Part shown: one piece after another, positions 1 to 8,413 of the stretch | Numbering within the stretch: position 1 is the stretch's first letter | Layout: each line of letters opens with the position of its first letter | DNA from: Pseudomonadota bacterium | GTDB lineage: Bacteria; Pseudomonadota; Alphaproteobacteria; Rhizobiales; Aestuariivirgaceae | Direction: 5' to 3' | NCBI GenBank assembly: GCA_016522385.1 | Contig: JAEKFU010000671.1 | Coordinates: forward strand, 1-29,879 | DNA: 29,879 bases | Notes under the pieces: generated by a model | Seen by the model: the letters and a program-made list of their open reading frames with translations, nothing else | What the model was told of the DNA's origin: nothing | The model's database searches: none | Program-made: the position numbers and the translations under genes

Positions 1-1
1 G

Positions 2-772
2 AGGCTCGGTGCCGCCGGCATAATCGCCGGGGTCGATATCGATACTAGCCACTTCACGGGCAATTATGCGCCGGCGGCATCAATCGAAGCCTGTCTGAGC
101 GATGATCAGCCAAAAGACGATGCAGTCTGGACCGAGATCGTACCCGCAACAAGCCTTGGGCCGTCGGCGCATCACTTCATCGAAGTGGCCGGCACACAAC
201 CGTTCAATTGGTTAAGGCTCCACATGTGGCCCGACGGCGGTATTGCACGCTTGCGTGTTTATGGCCAACCTTTCTGCGAATGGGAAAAATGCGACCCCGA
301 AATGAGCCATGAACTTTCGGCACTGAAGAACGGTGGCCGGGTGGTCGCCTATAATGACGCGCATTACGGCGACGTGTGGGCTGTCCTGACGGATGGTCGC
401 GGCAAGGACATGGGCGATGGCTGGGAAACCCGGCGACGCCGGGAACCTGGTAACGACTGGTTGATTGTCGAACTTGGCCATGTCGGCGAAATTGATCAGA
501 TCGAAGTCGATACGGCGCATTTCAAAGGAAACTTTCCCGATCGTTGCTCGCTGCAGGCGGCGCATGTCGTACATGCCAGCGATCAGTCGCTCGTTAGTCA
601 GGCGATGTTCTGGCCGGAATTGATGGCCGAGCAAAAGCTCTCAGCCGACAGTATCCACACTTTTACGGGAACAGATCTTGCCGCGCTTGGCCCGGTCAGC
701 CATGTACGGTTCAATATTCATCCCGATGGCGGTATCAGCCGATTGCGGATATTCGGCAGGATAGCGCGCTGA
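2..772 (+). CDS. alc: Allantoicase, 5'-truncated by the window edge
   Basis: Allantoicase hydrolyses allantoate to ureidoglycolate and urea in purine (ureide) degradation in the cytoplasm. The reading frame is open from base 2, so the start lies before the window; about 256 C-terminal residues are present, against roughly 330-340 for the whole family. The two-repeat architecture is visible: DTSHFTGNYAPAASIEAC near the 5' edge and DTAHFKGNFPDRCSLQAA in the second repeat, and each repeat closes with a similar stretch (HMWPDGGIARLRVYG, then NIHPDGGISRLRIFG). WEKCDPEMSHELSALKNGG and the downstream NDAHYGD are family-typical for the linker and start of repeat two. It stops with TGA at 770-772 and is followed by a 136-bp convergent intergenic region containing a degenerate palindromic repeat. 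Other purine genes presumably lie upstream, outside the window. Confidence 0.93.
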   Translation, partial: RLGAAGIIAGVDIDTSHFTGNYAPAASIEACLSDDQPKDDAVWTEIVPATSLGPSAHHFIEVAGTQPFNWLRLHMWPDGGIARLRVYGQPFCEWEKCDPEMSHELSALKNGGRVVAYNDAHYGDVWAVLTDGRGKDMGDGWETRRRREPGNDWLIVELGHVGEIDQIEVDTAHFKGNFPDRCSLQAAHVVHASDQSLVSQAMFWPELMAEQKLSADSIHTFTGTDLAALGPVSHVRFNIHPDGGISRLRIFGRIAR

Positions 773-861
773 CAAGTGATCTCGCTAAGATGCAGACCTG
801 AACCAGGTCTGGTTTAATCGAAACGTTAAAACCAGAATAAACCTGATCAACCCAGACATGA

Positions 862-912
862 TAGAAAAGATTCACGCATCAGATGATTCCACATGAGAAG
901 GACACGCTCTAG
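862..912. repeat. Palindromic CTAG-bounded repeat, copy 1 (left arm degenerate)
   Basis: The right arm, 885-912, matches the family found elsewhere in the window (…CACATGAGAAGGACACGCTCTAG). The left arm is only weakly recognisable around ATCAGATGATTCC. It lies between the converging ends of the allantoicase and the AAA ATPase genes, and its CTA at 909-911 is the stop codon (TAG) of the ATPase read on the minus strand. Confidence 0.6.
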
Positions 913-2207
913 GCATGGTAGGAAACGTAATAGTTCCGCCAGGCATGCGCCAGTGTCTCCTTGTTGACCTGCAGCGGGATCTCATAGTACTCGCACATCG
1001 CGATGACCTGATCGATAAAGAACCTGGGGTGAAAGGCGGATGGCTCTTCCTTGAGCTTGTCGTAGCGCTCATTGAACAAGAACTTCACCATGCTGTCGGA
1101 GTACTCAATGTCACTTTCCGCGCAAACCCGTTTGAAGATGGTCACAAAGTCCTCGCGGGTCGGCTTAGGCACTTCGATCTTGTAGTAGAGCCGGCGCAGG
1201 GCAGCTTCATCGGTCAGTTCGGCCGGTGGAATGTTGGTGGAAAATATCACCAGTTCATCAAAAGGTATCGGGAATTTCTTACCGGTATGCAGCGTGAGAT
1301 AATCGACTTCGCGTTCAAGCGGCACGATCCATCTGTTGAGGATCGCCTGAGGGCTGTCTTTCTGGCGTCCGAAGTCATCAACAACAAAGACACCACCAAG
1401 GGCTTTCAGGTGCAAAGGCGCCTCGTAGAACTTCGACACCGGTGAATATTTGAGCTCCAGTTGATCAAGGGTGAGTTCGCCGCCGGTCTTCACGACGGGG
1501 CGTTTGCACGGCACCCAACGGGCATCCGTAGCCAATTTGCCGCGCGGGATCAGGCTCGCTGTGTCCGGTTCTGCATCGAACTCCTCCGCCAGTTCATGAA
1601 CGGTCGGATCATAAAAATTGATAATCTGCCCGCCAACTTCGATGCTGTAGGGAATGAAAATGGTCTGATTGAAGGAGGCACCAATTGCCTCTGCGATACA
1701 GGTTTTTCCATTGCCGGGCGCGCCATAGAGCAGAATTGATTTGGCGGAATTCGCCGCAGGTCCGATCTGCTGAATCAACTCCTTTGACAAAATTAGGTGT
1801 GACAGATTTTCGGCCAAAACCTTTGGGCCGATATGTTCAACGGCCACCCGCTGACTGTAAACCTGATCGCAAAAATCATCCAAAGTCACCGGTGCCGCCC
1901 CGATATACTGTGAATGCTGTACGGCATCGAGCGCCCAGCTCTTACCCTTGTCTGACAGGCTGTAACGCAGTTCAGAGGAAAGCTCACTGCCGGACAGGCC
2001 ACGCGACTCGACCAATGCCAACTCATTCATTTCTTCGAGAATGGTCGTCACAATTGACGGCGAAAGCTTGACATGATCAGACAGTGTCGAGGCCCTATCC
2101 AAACCGAGCGTATACATCGCCTTGACAACAAGGTTCAGCAACATTGTCTCTTCAATACCGGTCTCTTCGATGGTGCTGGGACGTAGCGGCGGATTGATTT
2201 CGCTCAC
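909..2207 (-). CDS. AAA-family ATPase with N-terminal winged-helix-like region
   Basis: A 432-residue ATPase of unknown specific role. Residues about 20-100 read as a helical, winged-helix-like region (TLSDHVKLSPSIVTTILEEM, then LRYSLSDKGKSWALD, the style of a MarR/ArsR-type wing). The AAA core follows: Walker A GAPGNGKT at 162-169, Walker B VFVVDDFGRQ at 273-282, sensor-1 FSTN at 322-325 and an arginine pair at 338-339 with a downstream KPTREDF. The Walker B has DD rather than the usual DE. Start is GTG at 2205-2207 with a clear GGAGG seven bases upstream. It is monocistronic, divergent from mmcB across 240 bp. I know homologues as uncharacterised ATPases in Rhizobiales; a regulatory or MoxR-like remodelling role is only a guess. 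Confidence 0.85.
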   Translation of the reverse strand: MSEINPPLRPSTIEETGIEETMLLNLVVKAMYTLGLDRASTLSDHVKLSPSIVTTILEEMNELALVESRGLSGSELSSELRYSLSDKGKSWALDAVQHSQYIGAAPVTLDDFCDQVYSQRVAVEHIGPKVLAENLSHLILSKELIQQIGPAANSAKSILLYGAPGNGKTCIAEAIGASFNQTIFIPYSIEVGGQIINFYDPTVHELAEEFDAEPDTASLIPRGKLATDARWVPCKRPVVKTGGELTLDQLELKYSPVSKFYEAPLHLKALGGVFVVDDFGRQKDSPQAILNRWIVPLEREVDYLTLHTGKKFPIPFDELVIFSTNIPPAELTDEAALRRLYYKIEVPKPTREDFVTIFKRVCAESDIEYSDSMVKFLFNERYDKLKEEPSAFHPRFFIDQVIAMCEYYEIPLQVNKETLAHAWRNYYVSYHA

Positions 2208-2447
2208 TGCCTATTCCTCCGGCGTATCTCGTTCATCACGGCGCCCGCCATCACTATCCTCTCGACCGGACTCTTGATTCATGAGATTGTCGGCCTTGCC
2301 GCCCGGAACGCAAAACTAAGTGACAACAATCAAATTTACAATTCTCAGTGAATTTTTCGCAATGTAAATCACACGCTAGAAGCAGGGTTAATTTGCTCAT
2401 GCAGCCGACTGGGGTCTGTCGAGACATAGCAGCGCCAGCAGAACGAC
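2208..2447. promoter_or_regulatory. Divergent intergenic region, AAA ATPase / mmcB
   Basis: A 240-bp gap that must hold both promoters. The middle is AT-rich, with a 7-bp inverted repeat ATTTACA…TGTAAAT between about 2334 and 2368. I do not see a clear alphaproteobacterial LexA box (GTTC-N7-GTTC), although mmcB is SOS-controlled in Caulobacter. Confidence 0.35.
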
Positions 2448-2912
2448 ATGCCCGACGACGAACTTATCATCCATGACGGCCGGCAGTCTGAAACAGCGGC
2501 AGGCGTCCAACGCGGGGTCGGGCGCATGCTGTCTGCGGCCGGATTCGCGGCGCTGTCTGAGTTTCCATTGGTGTCGGGACGCCGTGCCGATATCTTTGCT
2601 GTCAGCGAACGTGGGATGATCTGGATCGTCGAGATCAAGTCGTCACTGGCCGACTATCGCGCCGACAACAAATGGCACGAGTATTGGGACTACTGCGATG
2701 AGCTGTATTTTGCCGTCCCACCCGACCTGCCGCAGGACATATTGCCAGTGGAGACAGGATTGATCGTTGCGGACCCATGGGGCGGTGAAATACTGCGTCA
2801 GCCGCAACCCCAGAAACTGGCCGCAGCGCGCCGTAAAGCCGTTACGCTCCGGTTTGCCCGGCTCGCGGCGATCAGACTGCATGCCATGTATGACCCGAAG
2901 ATTGCAGATTGA
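2448..2912 (+). CDS. mmcB: MmcB-family DNA repair nuclease-like protein
   Basis: A 154-residue PD-(D/E)xK-fold protein of the MmcB family, named in Caulobacter for mitomycin C resistance and damage-induced repair. The nuclease signature is visible: D48 in GRRADIFAV, then E62-x-K64 in WIVEIKSS, with a conserved DYRADNKWHEYWDYCDELYFAV stretch split over residues 69-90 and an ending rich in Arg/Ala. Length matches the family. Start is ATG at 2448. It stands alone, divergent from the AAA ATPase, and is followed by 140 bp before the convergent end of actR. In homologues it acts in the cytoplasm on damaged DNA; the exact substrate is not known to me. Confidence 0.88.
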   Translation: MPDDELIIHDGRQSETAAGVQRGVGRMLSAAGFAALSEFPLVSGRRADIFAVSERGMIWIVEIKSSLADYRADNKWHEYWDYCDELYFAVPPDLPQDILPVETGLIVADPWGGEILRQPQPQKLAAARRKAVTLRFARLAAIRLHAMYDPKIAD

Positions 2913-3023
2913 CCAGAAGGGGAAGGACAGCGAGCCGGTGCCACCTTGATACTGTGATTTCTAGATGCTGATCCAGAAGAGCCGACACATTTTCTTGTGC
3001 CAAAATATGTTCAAATTCAATTA

Positions 3024-3057
3024 GTTAGCGGACATCTCGACGACATCGTGCGCTAAC
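3024..3057 (-). terminator. Possible hairpin overlapping the actR stop codon
   Basis: A perfect 7-bp inverted repeat GTTAGCG (3024-3030) / CGCTAAC (3051-3057) with a 20-nt loop spans the actR stop (CTA at 3053-3055, TAG on the minus strand). No T-tract follows closely, so intrinsic termination is doubtful. Confidence 0.25.
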
Positions 3058-3598
3058 GCGGCGCCCGCTTCGCCAAAATTCGTTGGAGCGTGCGGCGATG
3101 CATGTTGAGTTGGCGGGCCGTTTCGGAGACGTTGCGGTTGCACAATTCATAGACGCGTTGAATGTGCTCCCAACGCACGCGATCGGCCGACATGGGGTTC
3201 TCCGGCAGCGCCGCACGCTGATCAGGCCCTGCAATCAAGGCGCCATAGATGGCATCGGCATCGGCCGGCTTTGCAAGATAGTCAATCGCGCCGAGCTTCA
3301 CCGCACTGACGGCTGTTGCCAGATTGCCATATCCTGTCAGAACGACACCGCGGGCATCCGGACGTGCCTGGTGCAACGCTTCGATAACGTCCAGCCCACT
3401 GCCATCGGTCAACCTGAGGTCAACCACGGCATAACTTGGTGGATCCTTCTTGATTTGGGCAATACCTTCAGCAGCGGTTTCCGCCACACGAACATCGAAA
3501 CCGCGCGATTCCATTGCCCGACCCAGCCGGTTGAGGAATGGACGATCATCGTCGACCAATAAGAGTGTCTTTTTTTCGTTCCCCGAAGTATCTGTCAT
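3053..3598 (-). CDS. actR: Response regulator of the ActR/RegA/PrrA redox family
   Basis: A global redox and acid-response transcription factor; family members are phosphorylated by the membrane kinase ActS/RegB and control respiration, nitrogen and carbon fixation genes. The receiver domain has LLLVDDD near the N-terminus, AVVDLRL carrying the phospho-acceptor Asp, VLTGYG with the conserved Thr and YLAKPAD with the conserved Lys. The C-terminal Fis-type helix-turn-helix (VRWEHIQRVYELCNRNVSET, ending RRTLQRILAKRAPR) is nearly diagnostic for this family. I chose ATG at 3596-3598 (MTDTSGNEKK); a TTG four codons upstream is an alternative. No actS/regB gene is adjacent: upstream is a 260-bp gap and then the lipid cluster on the other strand. 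Confidence 0.92.
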   Translation of the reverse strand: MTDTSGNEKKTLLLVDDDRPFLNRLGRAMESRGFDVRVAETAAEGIAQIKKDPPSYAVVDLRLTDGSGLDVIEALHQARPDARGVVLTGYGNLATAVSAVKLGAIDYLAKPADADAIYGALIAGPDQRAALPENPMSADRVRWEHIQRVYELCNRNVSETARQLNMHRRTLQRILAKRAPR

Positions 3599-3858
3599 GG
3601 CAAGATCCAAACCGTCAAATTTCTGTCATGTCGGAATGCAGAAATTTTCTGCACGTGCCACACCGGTTTCTTATACGTGCCATAAGACCGTGAGGACAAC
3701 CCTTGTCGGAACCACGCATTTCCGGCTCTGGACACTAATCACGTTCATCATCGTACGAGTTGTAATTGTTTGCTGGCCGCAGTAACTCAAGGGATTATTC
3801 CACGGCACAAAGATTGCCTCGTTACCCACACCGGCTTTTGAGATACAAGTGACCCATC
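3599..3858. promoter_or_regulatory. Divergent regulatory region between actR and the lipid cluster
   Basis: Contains a perfect palindrome GCAGAAATTTTCTGC at 3638-3652 and, directly beside it, a direct repeat ACGTGCCA at 3653-3660 and 3675-3682 (22 bp apart, about two helical turns). These lie just upstream of actR and in front of the divergent hydroxylase gene. I infer operator sites; which protein binds is unknown. Confidence 0.4.
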
Positions 3859-4683
3859 ATGTCATCTGCAACGGAACGAAAACAGGCTGACCGGCCGGAA
3901 ACGCTCAAGCGGCCAATGCGCAAGCGTGTCAAACGCTGGGGCAAGAAGCTGACCCGCCGTCTGGCGGGTGTTTTATCGAGGCAATCGCTGGTGCCTGACA
4001 CGCCAGTCATCGCCAATGAGCATTTTGCGTTTCTGGACCTGTTTACCGAGAATTGGGAAGCCATGCGCGACGAAGTGCGTGCGGTTCTCAAGCATCGTGA
4101 GGACATTCCGGCATTTCAGGAAATCTCCCCCGATCAGTACAGAATTTCGCAAGGAAAAAATTGGCGAACCTTCGTGCTGTACGGGTTCGGCAAGAAGATG
4201 GTGCGCAATGCCGAACAGGCACCAGTGACGACCCAGGTGCTGGAACAAGTGCCGAACCTGCAAACAGCGTGGTTCTCAATACTGGCGCCGGGCTATCACA
4301 TCCCGGCACATACCGGCGTCACAAAGGGCATATTGCGAAGCCATTTGGGCCTGATCATTCCCAAACAGCAGGACAAATGCCGTATTCGTGTCGGTGGTGA
4401 GATCTGTGTGTGGAAACCCGGTGAAATTTTCGTCTTTGATGACACCTATGAGCATGAAGTGTGGAACGACACGGACGAAGAGCGGGTCATTCTGCTGTTC
4501 GACTTCGACCGACCGATGCGCTGGTGGGGCAGATTGCTCAATTCAGTGTTCCTAAGACTGATGAAATTGACGGCGTTTTATCAGGAGCCACGGAAGAACA
4601 TGGAGAGTTTTGAAGATCGGTTCGAGGCGGCGATCCGGCGTGCAGATGCCAATCTGGAAATGCTGAGCGATGCCGACACGTGA
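3859..4683 (+). CDS. Aspartyl/asparaginyl beta-hydroxylase-family dioxygenase (LpxO/OlsC-like)
   Basis: A 274-residue 2-oxoglutarate/Fe(II) dioxygenase of the Asp_Arg_Hydrox family. Bacterial members such as LpxO and OlsC hydroxylate acyl chains of lipid A or ornithine lipids, so a lipid substrate is likely here. Visible: a basic N-terminus (PMRKRVKRWGKKLTRR), HIPAHTGVTKGILRSHLGL with the first metal His and the RxH stretch, FDDTYEHEVWN with the second His, and ERVILLFDFDRP with the 2-oxoglutarate-binding Arg. No signal peptide is evident; the cationic N-terminus may bind membrane. ATG start at 3859. The last 14 bases overlap the ABC transporter gene, implying co-expression. It is the first gene of the lipid cluster. 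Confidence 0.85.
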   Translation: MSSATERKQADRPETLKRPMRKRVKRWGKKLTRRLAGVLSRQSLVPDTPVIANEHFAFLDLFTENWEAMRDEVRAVLKHREDIPAFQEISPDQYRISQGKNWRTFVLYGFGKKMVRNAEQAPVTTQVLEQVPNLQTAWFSILAPGYHIPAHTGVTKGILRSHLGLIIPKQQDKCRIRVGGEICVWKPGEIFVFDDTYEHEVWNDTDEERVILLFDFDRPMRWWGRLLNSVFLRLMKLTAFYQEPRKNMESFEDRFEAAIRRADANLEMLSDADT

Positions 4684-6454
4684 TGTGACGGTCGCGCGAC
4701 CGGCGCGCTACGATGATCGCGGTGCCTTTCAACGTATGTTACGGATATTCTTCAAGGCAGAAGGCACCCGTCCTTATCTGGTGCTTTTTTGCCTGCTGAT
4801 TGCCGGGGCCTTTGAGGCGATCAGCCTGTCGACCATGCTGCCGACCGCCACTCGAATCGCGGGCGGCACGAGCGAAAACTCTTCGGCATTGAACCGAGTT
4901 GTCAGCGATGCGATAGCCTGGTTCGGGCTAGATGCGACTTTACCAGTGCTGATTATCGTGGGCACAATGGCATTGGTTGTGAAAAGCATTCTGTCGTTTT
5001 TGGCGTTGACCTATGCAGGTTATTCGGTGGCACTCGTGAGCGTCAATCTGCGGCGACGCCTCTTGAAGGCATTGTTTGCTGCAAACTGGGCCTATTTCAC
5101 CAGCCTGCACGCCGGCCAAATTGCCAACACCGTCAGTGTCAACACGACCAAGGCCGGCGAAGCCTATTATCTGGCTGCGCAGAGTGTCGCACTTGCATTG
5201 CAAGGCATGGTCTACCTGATAGTAGCGTTCTTTGTATCTATAAAACTTGCGTTGGCTGGTTGCGTGTTCGGTGCAATGACTACGCTGATACTTTCTGGCC
5301 TGATCAAACTGGGGAGACGATCGGGCTACAAGCAGATCGATCGCACGGCCCAGCTGGTCACGCATCTGAGTGATGCAGTCGGCAACATCAAACCGATCAA
5401 GACAATGAACAGGGAGGACCATTTTCTTGCCTATTCGGCGAACAAAATTCGCGCCCTAAAACGATCGCTGATCAACCAGGCGCTCGCTCGCGAGGGCCTC
5501 TATTATGGTGGTGACTTGCTGTCGGCGATAGTGATCGGACTGGGTGTCTACGTGGCCGCGGTTTACTGGCGCATCCCGTTGCCGGAAATGGTCGTGTCGG
5601 GGGTTATCTTCTTTCAGGTGACTGCAATCATCTCAAAGGTGCAGCGCAGGTATCAGAAGGTCGCCGTTCTTGAAAGTGCCTACGTCCGCTCACGGGAGCA
5701 AATCGAGGACCTCGAACGTAATGTGGAGCGGGACGACGGCGGCCGAACGCCGACGCTTGAAAAGTCCATCACGTTCAAAAATGTCAGCTTTGCGCATGAA
5801 AACAAGGCGGTTATCCACAACGCCTCGCTGACCATTCCGAGCGGCAGCATCACAGTCCTGCAAGGCCCGTCCGGTGTCGGCAAGACAACGCTGATTGACC
5901 TGCTGCTGGGCCTGTACAAGCCCGACAGCGGGGTGATCGCAATTGATGGGGTGTCAATTGATGAAATTGCACTAAGGGTCTGGCGGAGCATGATCGGGTA
6001 TGTGCCCCAGGAACTTTCATTGCTGCACGGGTCAGTGAGGACAAACGTCGCGCTTGGCGACAGCAAGATCACCCGGCAAATGGTGCAGAAGGCATTGCAA
6101 CGCGCCGGTGCCGGTGAACTGCTAAATGAACTCCCGGATGGGATCGACACCGATGTCGGGGAAACCGGCTCAAAATTGTCAGGCGGCCAGCGGCAACGAA
6201 TCTCGCTTGCCCGGGCGCTAGTCATGCAACCCAAACTTTTGATCCTCGATGAAGTAACTAGTGCGCTCGATCCGGATTCCGAACAGCGGATCTGCGACAG
6301 TGTGGCCAGTCTCGTCGGCGACCATACAATTGTCGTCATTACGCATCGACCGGCATGGGTTGAGATAGCAACTCATCTTTACGTGATAGAAGCCGGCCGG
6401 GCCCGAGCGGTTCCGGTCAAGACCGTTACCAGTACGGCCAGCACCCCAAACTGA
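4670..6454 (+). CDS. ABC exporter, fused membrane and ATPase domains (MsbA-type)
   Basis: A 594-residue half-transporter that would dimerise in the inner membrane. The N-terminal 340 residues carry about six hydrophobic segments (for example LVLFCLLIAGAFEAIS, LPVLIIVGTMALVVKSILSF, MVYLIVAFFVSIKLALAGCV). The nucleotide-binding domain follows with Walker A GPSGVGKTT at 399-407, signature LSGGQRQR from residue 503, Walker B LLILDE at 523-528 and the switch His in ITHRP. The start overlaps the hydroxylase gene by 14 bp, and the acyltransferase-like gene follows after 28 bp. Given the neighbours a lipid flippase role is likely, but substrate cannot be read from sequence; drug, peptide or polysaccharide export is possible in this superfamily. 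Confidence 0.88.
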   Translation: MPTRDVTVARPARYDDRGAFQRMLRIFFKAEGTRPYLVLFCLLIAGAFEAISLSTMLPTATRIAGGTSENSSALNRVVSDAIAWFGLDATLPVLIIVGTMALVVKSILSFLALTYAGYSVALVSVNLRRRLLKALFAANWAYFTSLHAGQIANTVSVNTTKAGEAYYLAAQSVALALQGMVYLIVAFFVSIKLALAGCVFGAMTTLILSGLIKLGRRSGYKQIDRTAQLVTHLSDAVGNIKPIKTMNREDHFLAYSANKIRALKRSLINQALAREGLYYGGDLLSAIVIGLGVYVAAVYWRIPLPEMVVSGVIFFQVTAIISKVQRRYQKVAVLESAYVRSREQIEDLERNVERDDGGRTPTLEKSITFKNVSFAHENKAVIHNASLTIPSGSITVLQGPSGVGKTTLIDLLLGLYKPDSGVIAIDGVSIDEIALRVWRSMIGYVPQELSLLHGSVRTNVALGDSKITRQMVQKALQRAGAGELLNELPDGIDTDVGETGSKLSGGQRQRISLARALVMQPKLLILDEVTSALDPDSEQRICDSVASLVGDHTIVVITHRPAWVEIATHLYVIEAGRARAVPVKTVTSTASTPN

Positions 6455-6482
6455 ATCACAACAGACCCTATAGCGCACCAGA

Positions 6483-7631
6483 ATGAATTCCGTGACAACC
6501 GACATTGCGATCGCTGCAGTTCGTGATAACCGAACGTTGCGAAATTTCTTGCAGGTGCCCCATGAAGTCTATGCCGATGATCCCAACTGGATTGCACCAC
6601 TTGACCTAGAGCGCCGCGGTCATCTGTCAAAAAAACACAATCCATATTTTGAGCATGCCGACGCACAGTTGTTTACAGCCAGCATAGATGGGCGTCCGGT
6701 CGGTCGAATTTCAGCGCAAGTCGACCATTTGAGGCTAAAAAGATATCGCGATGCTTGCGGGCAATTCGGGTTTCTTGAAGCGATCAATGAACCGGCCGTG
6801 TTTTCCGAGCTGTTCGCAACGGCCGAGGCCTGGCTCAAGCAACGCGGCATGACGCATATCAAAGGGCCGTTCAGTTTCTCGATCAACGAAGAGACCGGCC
6901 TGCTTGTTGACGGATTTGAGCGTTCGCCATCAGTGATGATGGGCCATGCGCGAGCGTATTACGGGAAGCAGCTTGAGGCGCTCGGCTATGCTAAGGCAAA
7001 AGACGTCATCGCCTATGAATATGACGGTCTCAGGCCATTGCCGCGGTCGATGCGTGGCATGATTGAGAAGGCGACCTCTTCGGGCGACATGATCGTCCGC
7101 ACGATCAGCAAGAAGAACTTGGCGTACGATCTCGATGTCATTATCGACATCTTTAACGATGCCTGGTCGGACAACTGGGAATTTGTGCCGATGACCTCGG
7201 CGGAGATCAACGCGCTTGGCAAGAACCTTAAGTTGCTGGTTTCGGAAGGCTATATCGCTATCGCATCCTGGCAGGACAAACCAGCCGCAATGGCGATCAC
7301 CCTGCCGGATATCAATGACTGGATCCGCGATCTTGATGGAAAGTTGTTGCCGGGCGGCTGGGCCAAGCTTTTGTGGCGCATGTTCACAAGGCCGCCGCGC
7401 GCAGTGCGAATGCCGCTAATGGGCGTCAGGAAGAAATATCAGTCTTCGCCGGTCGGTGCCGCGCTGGCGCTCGGCGTAATCGATGCAGTGCGCGATTATC
7501 ATCTCAAGCGTGGCACGACCCGCGGTGAACTGTCATGGATTCTTGAAGACAATACTGCGATGTGCCGAATGCTCGAAGCACTGGGTGCCACACCATACAA
7601 GACGTATCGGGTCTATGAACGGGCCCTGTGA
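6483..7631 (+). CDS. GNAT-superfamily N-acyltransferase resembling bacterial ceramide synthase
   Basis: A 382-residue cytoplasmic-looking protein with no signal peptide. It belongs to a family often mislabelled dATP pyrophosphohydrolase and, in Caulobacter, including the bacterial ceramide synthase bCerS, which N-acylates a sphingoid base. Typical features: VPHEVYADDPNWIAPLDLER near residue 25, an N-terminal acyltransferase fold (ASIDGRPVGRISAQVDH), SFSINEETGLLVDGFERSP followed by MMGHARAYYG in the middle, and a second GNAT-like half with LSWILEDNTAMCRMLEALGA, the classic motif of GNAT C-termini. ATG at 6483. It overlaps the next gene by 17 bp. Function as a ceramide synthase is an inference from family and neighbours; acylation of another amine is possible. 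Confidence 0.72.
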   Translation: MNSVTTDIAIAAVRDNRTLRNFLQVPHEVYADDPNWIAPLDLERRGHLSKKHNPYFEHADAQLFTASIDGRPVGRISAQVDHLRLKRYRDACGQFGFLEAINEPAVFSELFATAEAWLKQRGMTHIKGPFSFSINEETGLLVDGFERSPSVMMGHARAYYGKQLEALGYAKAKDVIAYEYDGLRPLPRSMRGMIEKATSSGDMIVRTISKKNLAYDLDVIIDIFNDAWSDNWEFVPMTSAEINALGKNLKLLVSEGYIAIASWQDKPAAMAITLPDINDWIRDLDGKLLPGGWAKLLWRMFTRPPRAVRMPLMGVRKKYQSSPVGAALALGVIDAVRDYHLKRGTTRGELSWILEDNTAMCRMLEALGATPYKTYRVYERAL

Positions 7632-8409
7632 TCAAGCCAAATGGACCGCCATCGTTCTGGCCGCAGGTCGCGGTCAGGATGACCCGCTTGCAGCCCATTT
7701 CAACGTGTCACACAAATGTCTGTTGCCGGTCGGCGGCATCGCAATGCTGCAGCGCGTCGTTGCCGCGTTGAACGATTGTCCGCTTGTTGGTGAAATCATT
7801 GTATCGATTGAGAATGAAACACTTCTGCCACGGTCCCTCGGCAAACTTGCCAAAAGAGTGACATTTGCAGCTTCGCAATCAAGCGCTGCGCGGTCGGCAG
7901 CGGCGGCCGTAGAGCGATCGACCGAACAGTTCCCGATCCTGTTGACCACAGCTGATCATGCCCTGCTCGACCAAGACATGCTGTCGCATTTCCTGGACAG
8001 CTCAATGTCACAGGAATGCGATTTGACGGTCGGCCTGGCGCGCGCCGAGACGATCCTTGCTACCTATCCCAACGCCAAGCGAACGTATTTGACATTCGGC
8101 CGTGACAGGGTGTCGGGGTGCAATCTGTACGGTTTCAGGACGGCGACAGCCAGCCAGGTCCTTAGCCTGTGGCAGACCATTGAGGAAAACCGCAAGAGTC
8201 CGCTGGCTATTGTGCGTGCGTTCGGTCTGCATGCATTGCTACGCTACATGACCAAGACGATTTCGCTGGACAGTGCCTTTTCGCTTGCCTCGCGGCGTCT
8301 GGGGTTGACGGTAATTCCAATTCTCATGCCGTTTGCCAATGCGGCAGTTGATATCGACAAACCGGCGGACAAAGAACTGGTTGAAGATATTCTGAGGCAG
8401 GGGTCGTGA
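7615..8409 (+). CDS. MobA-like nucleotidyltransferase
   Basis: A 264-residue NTP_transf_3-type protein. These enzymes transfer NMP from an NTP to a phosphorylated sugar, alcohol or cofactor. Visible: VLAAGRG at 14-20 (nucleotide-binding loop, but followed by QDDPLAAHF rather than the common S/TRMG), HKCLLPVGG with the usual Lys at 34, and TTADHALLD carrying the metal-binding Asp near 114. A late VDIDKPADKELVEDI is the usual DIDTPEDL motif. The start ATG at 7615 lies inside the 3' end of the acyltransferase gene (17-bp overlap), and no other start fits. Substrate unknown; a head-group precursor for the lipid cluster is likely. A perfect palindromic repeat follows ten bases after the stop. Confidence 0.75.
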   Translation: MNGPCDQAKWTAIVLAAGRGQDDPLAAHFNVSHKCLLPVGGIAMLQRVVAALNDCPLVGEIIVSIENETLLPRSLGKLAKRVTFAASQSSAARSAAAAVERSTEQFPILLTTADHALLDQDMLSHFLDSSMSQECDLTVGLARAETILATYPNAKRTYLTFGRDRVSGCNLYGFRTATASQVLSLWQTIEENRKSPLAIVRAFGLHALLRYMTKTISLDSAFSLASRRLGLTVIPILMPFANAAVDIDKPADKELVEDILRQGS

Positions 8410-8413
8410 GAAG

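Noticed and set aside
2448..2470. Possible LexA box at the mmcB start
   Set aside because: The GAAC copies are 15 bases apart and lie inside the coding start; they do not fit GTTC-N7-GTTC.
3450..3785. Plus-strand open frame overlapping the actR start region
   Set aside because: It lies mostly antisense to actR, has low-complexity composition and no recognisable domain.
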